From: DATBLE01 sp963791425
Lineage (GTDB): Bacteria > Actinomycetota > Thermoleophilia > Gaiellales > Gaiellaceae
Length of the DNA: 64,000 nucleotides
Assembly: GCA_963791425.1 (NCBI GenBank)
Contig: CAWBSE010000003.1
Coordinates: 124,001 to 188,000 of the forward strand
Direction of reading: 5' to 3'
Under the pieces are notes generated by a model. The model saw only the letters and a list, made by a program, of their open reading frames with translations, was not told the origin of the DNA and did not search any database. The position numbers were made by a program, and so were the translations under genes. Below are positions 26,833 through 35,837 of the stretch, piece by piece (position 1 is the stretch's first letter; every line of letters begins with the position of its first letter).

Positions 26833-26860
26833 ACCATAGTCATGCGTGAGGCACTGTCAA
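26833..26860 (-). promoter_or_regulatory. sigma-70-type promoter of the collagen-like gene
   Basis: On the minus strand a perfect -35 TTGACA (26860-26855) is followed after 16 bp by TATGGT (26838-26833) as a -10 box. The transcript would begin about 45-50 bp before ATG 26779, whose ribosome site GGGGAG is 5 nt away. The rest of 26861-27113 holds no gene. Confidence 0.55.
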
Positions 26861-27113
26861 TAGGACCGATCGAGGCGTCACCTCGACGCCGCGCGTGAGG
26901 CGACCGGGTCCGGACTGACCAGCGTTCCGCGCGGCCTCGCGGACGCAGAAGCAACGTATGAGCAGGGGAAAGGCGAGGTTCGAGTCGAATCCGGCCGATC
27001 GCTCTGCAGGACGCTGCCGCCGGTTGCCGGCGGCGTGCGTGCCCCGGACCTGCTCTCCCCACCAGCAAGTACCGGAGCTAGCTCAGCTAAGCCTCCGCGA
27101 CCGGTTTTCGGGG

Positions 27114-27423
27114 CTAAAACTCCGACAGCTCCTCGGGCTCACCGGAAGTGCCCTGTTGGTGATCGAGCCGGTGCAGGCTCTGTCCGAGTAACTGCGATGC
27201 CTGGTGCGGCATCACGCTCGGGAGGTGCTGGATCAGGCTGGTGATCGTCGCCGGTCCGGCGACCAGGGTGAACAGGCCGATTCCGACCAGCAGCACCGAT
27301 GGGATCGCCAGAAAGGCGCTGTAGGCGAGCGCCGAGGCGATCATCGGCAGGTTGTCGTCGAGCGTCTCCCGGCCGGCGCGCTTGACGATCGCGATCCAAT
27401 CGGCGGGGGAGAGGCCGTGTAGA
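27114..27423 (-). pseudogene. N-terminal fragment of a YihY/BrkB-family membrane protein
   Basis: The frame reads DWIAIVKRAGRETLDDNLP, then MIASALAYSAFLAIPSVLL and PHQASQLLGQSLHRLDHQQ. This is the conserved N-terminal region of YihY/BrkB inner-membrane proteins, usually 280-400 residues long. It stops after about 100 codons with an unrelated tail, so four or more helices are missing. No intact start is certain. It is a broken relic of unknown cause. Confidence 0.6.
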
Positions 27424-27494
27424 CCAGGTGCGAGCTGTCCTCGCCGACCACTGCTAGCCAGACTCCTGCGAGCCCGCGCCTAGCCCAACATCCC

Positions 27495-28121
27495 TCAGGC
27501 AAGCGAGCCGAGCATGTCTGCAAGCTCGTCCGGCTGCGTGAGAAACGGCGAATGGCCCGAGTCGAGCTCGATCACACGCGCGCCGTGGACGCGGGCCGTG
27601 CGAATCTGCCAGTCAGGGTCGACCGCGGCATCCTGCAGGGTCGCAATGACGATGTCGCCGGGTCCGAACGGCGCAGGGATCGCGTCAAGTCGCGCTTGGC
27701 GGCGGAGCTGCGCGAAAGCCCAGTCGGACTGTGTACGCGAACAGTCGGGATACATTCGCGCCGCAGCCGTGTCCGCATCCGGCCAGTACGAGCGGTCGGA
27801 GGTGTCGCGCAGCGTCCCGCCGAAGCCCTCGGCGAAGCACCCGTCCATCTCGCGGCGCTCCAGCGGCGGCAACGCGGCGAGATAGACGCGGCTGCGGGCC
27901 TCGACGTGTGGGATCGTGAATCCGCCGAGTGAGTGGCCGACGACGATCGCGTCCGGCTGTCGCCCGACGACGTTCGCGTAGTCGAGCGGCGTGAGCCCGA
28001 CCTCCTCGCAGGGCAGGTCGGGAGTCGCGACCTCATGACCGCGACCCTCGAGCTCCTCGGCAAGCCGGCGGAAGCACCAGCCGCCGTGCCAGGCTCCGTG
28101 CACGAGCACGAACCGTGCCAT
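27495..28121 (-). CDS. alpha/beta hydrolase, salicylate-esterase/MenH-like
   Basis: 208 residues from ATG 28121. The first strand FVLVHGAWHGGWCFRRLAEEL and the nucleophile elbow VVGHSLGGF (Ser) define the small plant-esterase-like alpha/beta hydrolase group. The catalytic His is in LDSGHSPFLTQPDEL near the C-terminus. The substrate is unknown. Starts at 28136 or 28139 (MMDTRPMARF) are possible; 28121 fits the usual family N-terminus, but none has a strong ribosome site. It is divergent from the LLM oxidoreductase gene, with a 75-bp gap. Confidence 0.8.
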   Translation of the reverse strand: MARFVLVHGAWHGGWCFRRLAEELEGRGHEVATPDLPCEEVGLTPLDYANVVGRQPDAIVVGHSLGGFTIPHVEARSRVYLAALPPLERREMDGCFAEGFGGTLRDTSDRSYWPDADTAAARMYPDCSRTQSDWAFAQLRRQARLDAIPAPFGPGDIVIATLQDAAVDPDWQIRTARVHGARVIELDSGHSPFLTQPDELADMLGSLA

Positions 28122-28196
28122 CGGGCGAGTATCCATCATGCGACGCTGGGCACCTCGATCGACCCCCTCGATGCCGTCATCCGCGAGGATGCAGCT

Positions 28197-29222
28197 GTGA
28201 AGAAGATCGGGTTCCTGTCCTTCGGCCACTGGTCGCCGTCACCGTCGTCGCAGGTGCGCTCCGCCTCCGATTCGCTGATCCAGTCGCTCGAGCTGGCGGT
28301 CGCGGTCGAAGAGCTGGGCGCCGACGGAGCGTACTTCCGCGTGCACCACTTCGCGCAGCAGCTCGGTTCGCCGTTCCCGCTCCTCGCGGCGATCGGCGCA
28401 CGGACATCGAGGATCGAGATCGGCACCGCCGTCATCGACATGCGCTACGAGAACCCGCTCTACATGGTCGAGGACGCCGGCGCCGCCGACCTCCTTGCGG
28501 GCGGGCGGCTGCAGCTGGGCATCAGCCGTGGGTCACCGGAGCAGGTGATCGACGGGTGGCGCTCCTTCGGCTACCAGCCGGCCGAGGGCGAGACCGACGC
28601 CGACATGGCCCGCCGCCATACCGAGGTGTTCCTGGAAGTGCTGAAAGGGGAGGGCTTCGCCCAACCGAACCCGAGGCCGATGTTCCCCAACCCGCCCGGC
28701 CTGCTCACGGTCGAGCCACAGTCGCCGGGGTTGCGCGACCGGATCTGGTGGGGCGCAGGATCGCCCGCGACCGCGGCCTGGGCGGCCGGCCTCGGCATGA
28801 ACCTGATGAGCTCGACCCTGGTCGACGACGACGCGAGCGGCGACCCGTTCCACCTCGTCCAGGCCCGGCACATCGAAGCGTTCCGCGCGGCGTGGAAGGA
28901 AGCCGGACACGAGCGCGAGCCGCGCGTCTCCGTCAGCCGCAGCATCTTCGCGCTGGTGAACGACCTCGACCGCAGGTACTTCGGTCAGAGCACCGGCGAC
29001 GGCGACCAGGTCGGCTACATCGACGCGACGACGCGGGCGATCTTCGGCCGCACGTACGCCGCCGAGCCTGACGCCCTCGTAGCCCAACTCGCCGAGGACG
29101 AGGCGATCGCCGCCGCGGACACGCTGCTGCTGACCGTGCCGAACCAGCTCGGCGTCGACTACAACGCGCACGCCGTCGAGAGCATCCTGAAGTACGTCGC
29201 ACCCGACCTCGGCTGGCGCTAG
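28197..29222 (+). CDS. LLM-class flavin-dependent oxidoreductase (luciferase-like)
   Basis: 341 residues from GTG 28197, preceded by GAGGAT at 6-nt spacing. The TIM-barrel starts with KKIGFLSFGHWSP and contains AVAVEELGADGAYFRVHHF and RLQLGISRGSPEQVIDGW, the pattern of bacterial luciferase-like monooxygenases using FMN or F420. The substrate is not predictable. Intact, unlike several neighbours. The ~190 bp after it hold no gene. Confidence 0.87.
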   Translation: MKKIGFLSFGHWSPSPSSQVRSASDSLIQSLELAVAVEELGADGAYFRVHHFAQQLGSPFPLLAAIGARTSRIEIGTAVIDMRYENPLYMVEDAGAADLLAGGRLQLGISRGSPEQVIDGWRSFGYQPAEGETDADMARRHTEVFLEVLKGEGFAQPNPRPMFPNPPGLLTVEPQSPGLRDRIWWGAGSPATAAWAAGLGMNLMSSTLVDDDASGDPFHLVQARHIEAFRAAWKEAGHEREPRVSVSRSIFALVNDLDRRYFGQSTGDGDQVGYIDATTRAIFGRTYAAEPDALVAQLAEDEAIAAADTLLLTVPNQLGVDYNAHAVESILKYVAPDLGWR

Positions 29223-29411
29223 GGAGCGCGGCGGAAGGTCTGGGCGTCGGCTCCTCTACTGTGGTCAGTCGACCATCGAGCCCGCGGTCTGCGCACCCGT
29301 TCCCGTGAATCAGGGGATTGTGCTCGATTCGATCCCTCTTTAACCCGACCTTTGTCAGCGGCATCTACGCTGTCGACCTCGTCGAGGCCAATCCGACCGC
29401 AGGGGGTGAGC

Positions 29412-31189
29412 ATGAGTTCGTCGGCGATCGGTAGGCCGGTCGGAACGCTGCTTTCCGTGAACGTCGGCACTGCCGAGAGACGTGCAGTGGCAGGGGAAGA
29501 CCGTCTTCACCGGCGTCTTCAAGGAGCCCGTCACCGGCCCCCGGCGCGTGCGCACGCTCAACGTCGACGGGGACGGACAGGGGGATCTCGCAGGACACGG
29601 CGGCGAGCAGCGGGCCGTCTTCGTCTACCAGATCGACTCCTACCGGTACTGGGAGCGCGAGCTCGGCCGGAACGACTTCACCTACGGGCAGTTCGGGGAG
29701 AACTTCACCGTCGAGGGGCTGAGCGACGCCGACGTCTGCATCGGCGACCGCTACCGGATCGGCACCGCCGTCTTCGAGGTCAGCCAGCCTCGCGTCACGT
29801 GCTACCGCGTCGGGATCCGGATGGACGATGCCTCGCATCCCCGCCCTGCTCGTCTCCCACCGCCGCCCGGGCTTCTACCTTCGCGTGCTCGAGGAAGGCG
29901 ATGTCCAGGCCGGAGACGAGATCCTCATGCTCGGCTCCGGCCCGGAGCAGATGACGGTCGCCGAGGTCGACGCGCTCCTCTACCTGCCCGGGCATCCGCG
30001 CGCGCGGCTCCTGCAAGCACTTCGGATCCCGGCGCTCAGCCCGGGCTGGCAGGCGTCGTTTCGCGCCATGCTCGAGGGCGAGCCCGGCGGCGGCAACGCC
30101 GGCCTGACGACGGCAAGCCCGCCGCCCGCCTGGCCCGGATTTCGCCCGCTGCAGGTCACCGCGATCGAGCGCGAGAGCGAGTCGGCGATCTCGATCCGTC
30201 TCGAGACGCCGGACGGCGAGCCGCTGCCACCTCGACGGCCGGGCCAGTACCTGACGATGCGACTCCACCTCGACGGTGAGCAGACGTCGGTGCTCCGCAA
30301 CTACTCCCTCTCCGGCCCGCCGGATGCCGGCTACTACCGGATCACGGTGAAGAGCGAGCGCGACGGCGCGGTCAGCGGCTACCTCCACAGCAGACTGACC
30401 GTCGGCGACGTGCTCGACATCGCAGCGGCGCGTGGCACGTTCATCCTCGACCGGACGCAAGCCCCCGTGCTGCTGATCAGTGCCGGCATCGGCGCGACGC
30501 CGGTTCTCGCCATGCTCCACGCTCTGGCAGAGGAGCACTCCGATCGGGAGATCTGGTGGCTCCACGGCGCGCGCAGCAGCCGCGACCACTCGTTCGCCGC
30601 CGAGGCACGCGCGCTCCTCGAGTCTCTCCCGAACGTCCGCAGCCGCGTCTTCTACAGCGCTCCCGGCCCGGACGATCTCGAAGGCCGCGACTTCGACGCA
30701 GCCGGCCGTCTCGCCCCGTCGGCGCTCGCCGAGCTCGAGCCGCCGCGTGATGCCCAGGCGTACCTGTGCGGCCCGCCGGCGTTCATGGAGGAGATCGCCG
30801 CCGGCCTTGCCGCGATCGGCCTCGACCCCTCACAGATCCACACCGAGCCGTTCGGGCCTGCGCCGGGGCTGACGCCCGGCATCGCCGCGACGCCCGCGCG
30901 GCCGCCACACCCTCCCCCGGGGCGCGCCGGAACCGGCCCCACGATCGAGTTCGCCCGCAGCAATCTCAGCGTCTGCTGGAGCGACGACTTCGTCAGCCTG
31001 CTCGATCTCGCCGAAGCCTGCGACGTGCCCGTCCGCTGGTCCTGCCGCACCGGCGTCTGCCGCACCTGCGAGACGAACCTCATCGCAGGCGAACTCGACT
31101 ACGACCCGGCGCCGGTCGAGCCGCCGGCCGACGGGAGCGCACTCATCTGCTGCTCGCGACCGCGCGACGACGTCGTGCTCGATCTGTGA
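29412..31189 (+). pseudogene. MOSC / FAD-NAD reductase / 2Fe-2S ferredoxin fusion, two frameshifts
   Basis: The parts read in order as one protein of about 590 residues. ATG 29412 opens with GRPVGTLLSVNVGT; after an indel near 29473 comes PRDVQWQGKTVFTGVFKEP and the MOSC core with CYRVGIRM. After a second indel near 29829 come PRIPALLVSHRRPGFYLRV, the 3-alpha segment, a ferredoxin-reductase domain (RNYSLSGPP, SAGIGATPVLAML, YLCGPPAFME) and a C-terminal 2Fe-2S domain (SCRTGVCRTCETNL). The frame from 29828 to 31189 is intact and could make the reductase part alone. MOSC proteins move sulfur to or from molybdenum cofactor or act on N-hydroxylated bases. Confidence 0.75.
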
Positions 31190-31204
31190 TCCTGGAGACG
31201 ACGA

Positions 31205-32377
31205 ATGGCGAGCCGCGACCCGAAAGCGAGAGCAGGAGCGTCGGCCACAGGGTCCGGCTCGACGACGCCGTTCCGCTTCTACGACAACCGGCAGAAGTAC
31301 CTCGCCTTCGTCAGCACCTGCAACGAGAAGGCGGTGATCGCGAGCCGGGCTGCGGCCGAGGCGCTTCGCGTCGATCTGCGGCCGCCCGCGCTGCGCATCT
31401 TCGACGCCGGCATGGGTGACGCGACCGTGCTCGCGCGCGTGATGCGATCGATGCACCGCCATCACCCCACGGTCCCCCTCCTGGCGGTCGCGAAGGAAAT
31501 CAGCCTCGAGGACGTTCGACTAGGCCTGGAAAAGATGCCTGACCGCTTCTACGAGCACCCGCACACGGTGCTGGTGGTCACGAACCTCGCCTACGCCGAT
31601 GCCCCCGGGCTGAGGCCCTCCGACCCGGAGGCCGCCGAGCGCATCAACTGGCAGGTCGTGCGCCTGGCCGGATCGTCGGCAGACGAATACGGCGAGCAGA
31701 TCGAGGCTCTCGCCCCGATGCTCACGGAGGGCTGGCAGACGAAGCCTCACCCGGTGACCGGCAATCCGACCTACGTCCGGCCCTCCGTGCTCGTCATGTA
31801 CCGGCTCGACCACGAGTTCCCGCTCGACGACGTCATCCCCCGGCCCGACAGCGTGGAAGGGCTCTACGACTTCGTGCTCGCCTCGCAACCGTGGCGGGCG
31901 CGAATGCACGCCGAGTTCAAGGCCCAGAAGGTGCTCGCACCCCTCGCGAGGCGCCTCGCCCCCGGCGGCCGGCTGCTCACGATCCAGTCGTACGGCGACG
32001 ACCCCGCACTGGAGATCGTCCGGAACCTCTGGCCGGACGAGAATCCGTTCCAGGTCAACCGTCTCGCGTTGCTGGGAGCGCTCTCCGAGGAGCTGGGGAC
32101 AGACGCGGCCGACTTCGACCTCACGCCGCCTCCCGACGAGGACTCCCTGTTCCAGTACCGGATGCACACGCTGCCGTCGGAGATCGGCGACCGGATCGGG
32201 ACGTCGACACTCTTCGCTGCCTGGAACGCCGCCATCTACGTGAACCAGATCGAGGACGAACGGCTCGACGAGGTGGTCATGACAGGGTCATACCTCGAAG
32301 CGACCGAGAACGTGCTCCAGAAGTACGGCGGGCTGTGGTTCAACGACGAGTCGTTCGTCGTCACACGAAGGGCCTGA
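31205..32377 (+). CDS. SAM-methyltransferase-like protein
   Basis: 390 residues, intact. FDAGMGDATVLARVM near residue 70 resembles motif I of class I methyltransferases, and LAPGGRLLTIQSYGDDP resembles the post-I strand. The overall length is large and no specific subfamily is evident. The start ATG 31205 follows the reductase stop by 15 bp, with GGAGACG upstream. The stop TGA overlaps CTG 32374, the likely start of the next gene. The substrate is unknown. Confidence 0.6.
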   Translation: MASRDPKARAGASATGSGSTTPFRFYDNRQKYLAFVSTCNEKAVIASRAAAEALRVDLRPPALRIFDAGMGDATVLARVMRSMHRHHPTVPLLAVAKEISLEDVRLGLEKMPDRFYEHPHTVLVVTNLAYADAPGLRPSDPEAAERINWQVVRLAGSSADEYGEQIEALAPMLTEGWQTKPHPVTGNPTYVRPSVLVMYRLDHEFPLDDVIPRPDSVEGLYDFVLASQPWRARMHAEFKAQKVLAPLARRLAPGGRLLTIQSYGDDPALEIVRNLWPDENPFQVNRLALLGALSEELGTDAADFDLTPPPDEDSLFQYRMHTLPSEIGDRIGTSTLFAAWNAAIYVNQIEDERLDEVVMTGSYLEATENVLQKYGGLWFNDESFVVTRRA

Positions 32378-33318
32378 GCATCCCCACCGACGTACTCATC
32401 GGACGCACCGGTCTCGACGTCTTTCCGCTCTGCCTCGGCGGGAACGTCTTCGGCTGGACGGCGGACGAGGCCGAGTCGTTCGCCGTCCTCGACGCGTACG
32501 CGGCGGCCGGCGGCAACTTCGTCGACACCGCGGACGCCTACTCAGCGTGGGTGCCGGGCAACCGCGGCGGCGAGTCGGAGGAGATCATCGGGCGCTGGAT
32601 GGCGGCCCGCGGCAACCGCGACCGGATGATCGTGGCGACGAAGGTCGGCCGGATGCCCGGCAAGGACGACCTCCACGCGGCGACGATCCGTGAGGCGGTG
32701 GAGGGCTCGCTGCGCCGGCTGCAGACCGACCACATCGACCTCTACTACGCACACGGCGACGACAACCCGGAGATCCCCCTCGAGGAGACGCTCGGCGTCT
32801 TCGACGAGCTCGTGCGCGCGGGAAAGGTCAGGCACATCGCCGCGTCCAACTACGGCGTGCCCCGGCTGGCCGAGGCGCTCGCGATCAGCGCCCGCGACGG
32901 GCTTGCCCCCTACGTCGCGCTGCAGCCGGAGTACAACCTCGTCGAGCGCGGGTACGAGGACGACCTCCGGCAGCTCTGCGCCGACCACGGCCTTGCCTGC
33001 CTTCCGTACTTCTCGCTCGCGAAGGGATTCCTGACGGGGAAGTACCGGCCGGGCGGCGCGCCGGTCGACAGCCCGCGCAGCGCCGGCGCCGCCGGATATC
33101 TCGACGAGCGCGGCGTCATCGTGCTCGCCCTGCTCGACGACATCGCCGCGGCCCACCGGGTGAGCGTTGCCGCGGTCGCGCTCGCGTGGCTGGCTGCGCA
33201 GCCCACCGTCGCCGCGCCGATCGCGAGCGCCCGCACGCCGGAACAGCTCGCCGAGCTCCTGCCGATGGCCGGCCTCGAGCTGGCCCCGGACGAGCTCGCG
33301 CGACTCGACGCCGTGTGA
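32374..33318 (+). CDS. aldo/keto reductase
   Basis: About 314 residues. LIGRTGLDVFPLCLGGNVFGW, then NFVDTADAYSAW (Asp/Tyr), IVATKVG (Lys) and HIDLYYAHGDD (His) are the AKR catalytic tetrad region. It is an NADPH-dependent carbonyl reductase of the MgrA/YhdN-like group. No ATG is near the family N-terminus. CTG 32374, overlapping the previous TGA, gives the expected length; GTG 32335 would add 13 unlikely residues. The stop overlaps the GTG of PEP carboxylase (GTGA). Confidence 0.85.
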   Translation: MSIPTDVLIGRTGLDVFPLCLGGNVFGWTADEAESFAVLDAYAAAGGNFVDTADAYSAWVPGNRGGESEEIIGRWMAARGNRDRMIVATKVGRMPGKDDLHAATIREAVEGSLRRLQTDHIDLYYAHGDDNPEIPLEETLGVFDELVRAGKVRHIAASNYGVPRLAEALAISARDGLAPYVALQPEYNLVERGYEDDLRQLCADHGLACLPYFSLAKGFLTGKYRPGGAPVDSPRSAGAAGYLDERGVIVLALLDDIAAAHRVSVAAVALAWLAAQPTVAAPIASARTPEQLAELLPMAGLELAPDELARLDAV

Positions 33319-35837
33319 GCGCCGCCGACGTACCGCTCCGCCGCGACGTCCGGCTGTTCGGCGACGTCCTCGGCCGCGTCCTCGTCGAGCAGAACGGCCC
33401 AGGCCTGCTCGCGGACGTGGAGCGCATCCGCGCCCTGTCGCGGCAGGCACGCGGGGGTGCGTCGCGCCGCCGGCTGGAGGCCGCCGTCGCCGACCTGCCG
33501 CTCGAGCGGCAGGCGGAGGTGGTGCGCGCGTTCGCCCTCTACTTCCAGCTCGCCAACCTCGCGGAGCAGCACCACCGGCTGCGCCGGCGGCGCGAGTACG
33601 AGCACGAGGAGCGCGTTCCCCGCGAGTCGCTGGCCGAGGCGTTCGCGCTGCTCGAGCGCGGCGGGATCGGGAAGCGGCGCCTCGCGGCGGCCGCGAAACG
33701 GCTCTCGCTGGAGCTCGTCCTGACCGCACACCCGACGGAGGCGACGCGGCGGACCGTGCTGGCCGCCCACGTGCGGCTGAACGAGCTGCTCTCCGAGCTC
33801 GACGACCCCGCCCTCCCGCGGTCGACGCGGGAAGGCATCGGCGACGCGATCGCCGAGGAGGTGACCGCGCTCTGGCAGACGGACGAGGTTCGCTCGCGGC
33901 GGCCCCGGGTGGTGGACGAGATCCGGCACGGGCTCTGGTTCTTCGAACAGAGCCTCCTCGGCACCGCGCCTGCGCTCGTCGGCGCGCTCCAGGAACGGCT
34001 GCCGGGCGCCGCCGCACCGCTGCGCTTCGGGAGCTGGATCGGCGGCGACCAGGACGGCAACCCGGCCGCGGGGCCGGCGACGATCGCCGAGGCGCTCGGC
34101 CGTGCCCGCGAGCTCGCACTGACGACGTACCGCGCCGAGGTGCGCGAGCTCGCCGCCTTCATCGGCTCGAACACCGAGCTCGTCGGCGTCTCGGACGAGC
34201 TCCGCGCATCGGTCGCGCAGGACGAGCGTGAGCTCCCCGCGTACACGGCCCGGATCGGCGCGACGAACGCCGACGAGCCATACCGCCGCAAGCTCTCGTT
34301 CGTCTGGCACCGGCTCGGCGAGACGCTCGCCCACCGGCCGGGCGGGTATGCGTCCGCGGACGGTCTGCTCGCCGACCTCGCGGTCGTCGACCGGAGCCTG
34401 CGCGCGCACCGCGGCGTCCGGCTGGCGAACGGACGGGTGGCGGCTCTGCGCCGGCGCGTCGAGCTGTTCGGGTTCCACCTGGCGAAGCTGGACGCACGGC
34501 TGCACGCGCGCGACCTCGCGCCTCCGTCGGCCAGGGTCCGCCGCAGCTTCGCGGCGCTCGCGACCGCCCGCGAGCGTCACGGCGAGGCCGCGCTCGACAC
34601 GCTGATCGTCTCGGGCACGGGCTCGGCGGCCGACGTCCTCGCGGCGCTCGACCTCGCCGAGGAGGCGGGCGCCGAGCTGTCGATCGTGCCGCTCTTCGAG
34701 ACGATCGACGACCTGCGGGCGGCACCGGAGATCGTCGACGAGCTCCTGGCCAATCGCCGCTTCGCCCGGCTGACCGAGAAGCGCGGCCGCCGACTCGAGG
34801 TGATGGTCGGTTACTCCGACTCGGGCAAGGACGGTGGGTACCTGACCGCGCAGTGGGAGATCTACCGCGCGCAGGAGGCGCTCGCCGCCCTCGCGAAGCG
34901 GCGACGCATCGAGCTGACGATCTTCCACGGCCGCGGCGGCAGCGCCGGCCGCGGCGGCGGCCCGACGCACGCGGCGATCCTCGCCCAGCCCCCGGGCCAC
35001 CCCGCAGGACGGATGAAGGTGACCGAGCAGGGCGAGACGATCTCCTTCAAGTACGGGCTCCCCGGCCTCGCGTACCGCAACCTCGAGGCGGCGCTCGCTG
35101 CCACACTCCTCTCCGCCTTCCCGGAGGTGACGCACGCGAGCCCGCCGCCGGGCGCCCGGGAGACGCTGGCCGGACTGTCCGAGCAGGCCCGCGCCGCGTA
35201 CCGGGCGCTCGTCTGGGACGACGAGCGCTTCGCCGACTTCTTCCGCTGGTTCACGCCGGCCGACGAGCTCGCCCTGCTCGCGATCGGCTCGCGTCCCACC
35301 CGCCGGCCCGGACGCGACGACTACCTCCGCTCGCTCCGCGCGATCCCGTGGGTGTTCGCGTGGACGCAGAACCGCTGCCTGCTCCCCGCCTGGTACGGCT
35401 GCGGGACGGCGCTCGCGTCCGGCGACCTGCGCGAGCTGCGCCGCCTGTACCGCACGTTCCCGTTCTTCCGGTCGCTGCTCGAGAACCTGGAGATGACGCT
35501 CGCCAAGTCGAGCCTGGAGATCGCCCGCGGCTACCTGCGCCTCGTGCCGGCCGAGGCCGAGCCGAAACGGCTGTTCGCCGCGATCGCCGCCGAGCACGAG
35601 CGCACGGTCGGCGCGGTGCTCGAGATCGTCCAGGCGAAGGCGCTCCTCGACCGCCACCCGGTCGTCCAGCGCTCGATCGAGCTCCGCAACCCGTACGTCG
35701 ACCCGATGAACGCGATCCAGGTCGAGCTGCTGCGCCGCTACCGCGATGCGGCGAACGACGCGGAACGCGAGGCCGTGCGCCGGCCGCTCCTCCGCTCGAT
35801 CGCCGGCATCGCCGCCGCGCTAAGAAACACCGGCTAG
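33315..35837 (+). CDS. ppc: phosphoenolpyruvate carboxylase
   Basis: About 840 residues, slightly shorter than enterobacterial enzymes. Signature motifs are present: LVLTAHPTEATRRT with the catalytic His, GSWIGGDQDGNP, VMVGYSDSGKDGGYL and the glycine-rich IFHGRGGSAGRGGGP. The C-terminus has LRNPYVDPMNAIQ. It carboxylates PEP to oxaloacetate, an anaplerotic reaction in the cytoplasm. The frame is open upstream through the reductase gene, but GTG 33315 gives the family N-terminus and a GTGA overlap. It converges with the antiporter gene (stops overlap by 4 bp). Confidence 0.95.
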   Translation: MSAADVPLRRDVRLFGDVLGRVLVEQNGPGLLADVERIRALSRQARGGASRRRLEAAVADLPLERQAEVVRAFALYFQLANLAEQHHRLRRRREYEHEERVPRESLAEAFALLERGGIGKRRLAAAAKRLSLELVLTAHPTEATRRTVLAAHVRLNELLSELDDPALPRSTREGIGDAIAEEVTALWQTDEVRSRRPRVVDEIRHGLWFFEQSLLGTAPALVGALQERLPGAAAPLRFGSWIGGDQDGNPAAGPATIAEALGRARELALTTYRAEVRELAAFIGSNTELVGVSDELRASVAQDERELPAYTARIGATNADEPYRRKLSFVWHRLGETLAHRPGGYASADGLLADLAVVDRSLRAHRGVRLANGRVAALRRRVELFGFHLAKLDARLHARDLAPPSARVRRSFAALATARERHGEAALDTLIVSGTGSAADVLAALDLAEEAGAELSIVPLFETIDDLRAAPEIVDELLANRRFARLTEKRGRRLEVMVGYSDSGKDGGYLTAQWEIYRAQEALAALAKRRRIELTIFHGRGGSAGRGGGPTHAAILAQPPGHPAGRMKVTEQGETISFKYGLPGLAYRNLEAALAATLLSAFPEVTHASPPPGARETLAGLSEQARAAYRALVWDDERFADFFRWFTPADELALLAIGSRPTRRPGRDDYLRSLRAIPWVFAWTQNRCLLPAWYGCGTALASGDLRELRRLYRTFPFFRSLLENLEMTLAKSSLEIARGYLRLVPAEAEPKRLFAAIAAEHERTVGAVLEIVQAKALLDRHPVVQRSIELRNPYVDPMNAIQVELLRRYRDAANDAEREAVRRPLLRSIAGIAAALRNTG

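Noticed and set aside
33167..34231. Alternative plus-strand ORF inside PEP carboxylase
   Set aside because: It is out of frame with the conserved PEPC motifs and has an Arg/Ala/Pro-rich product.
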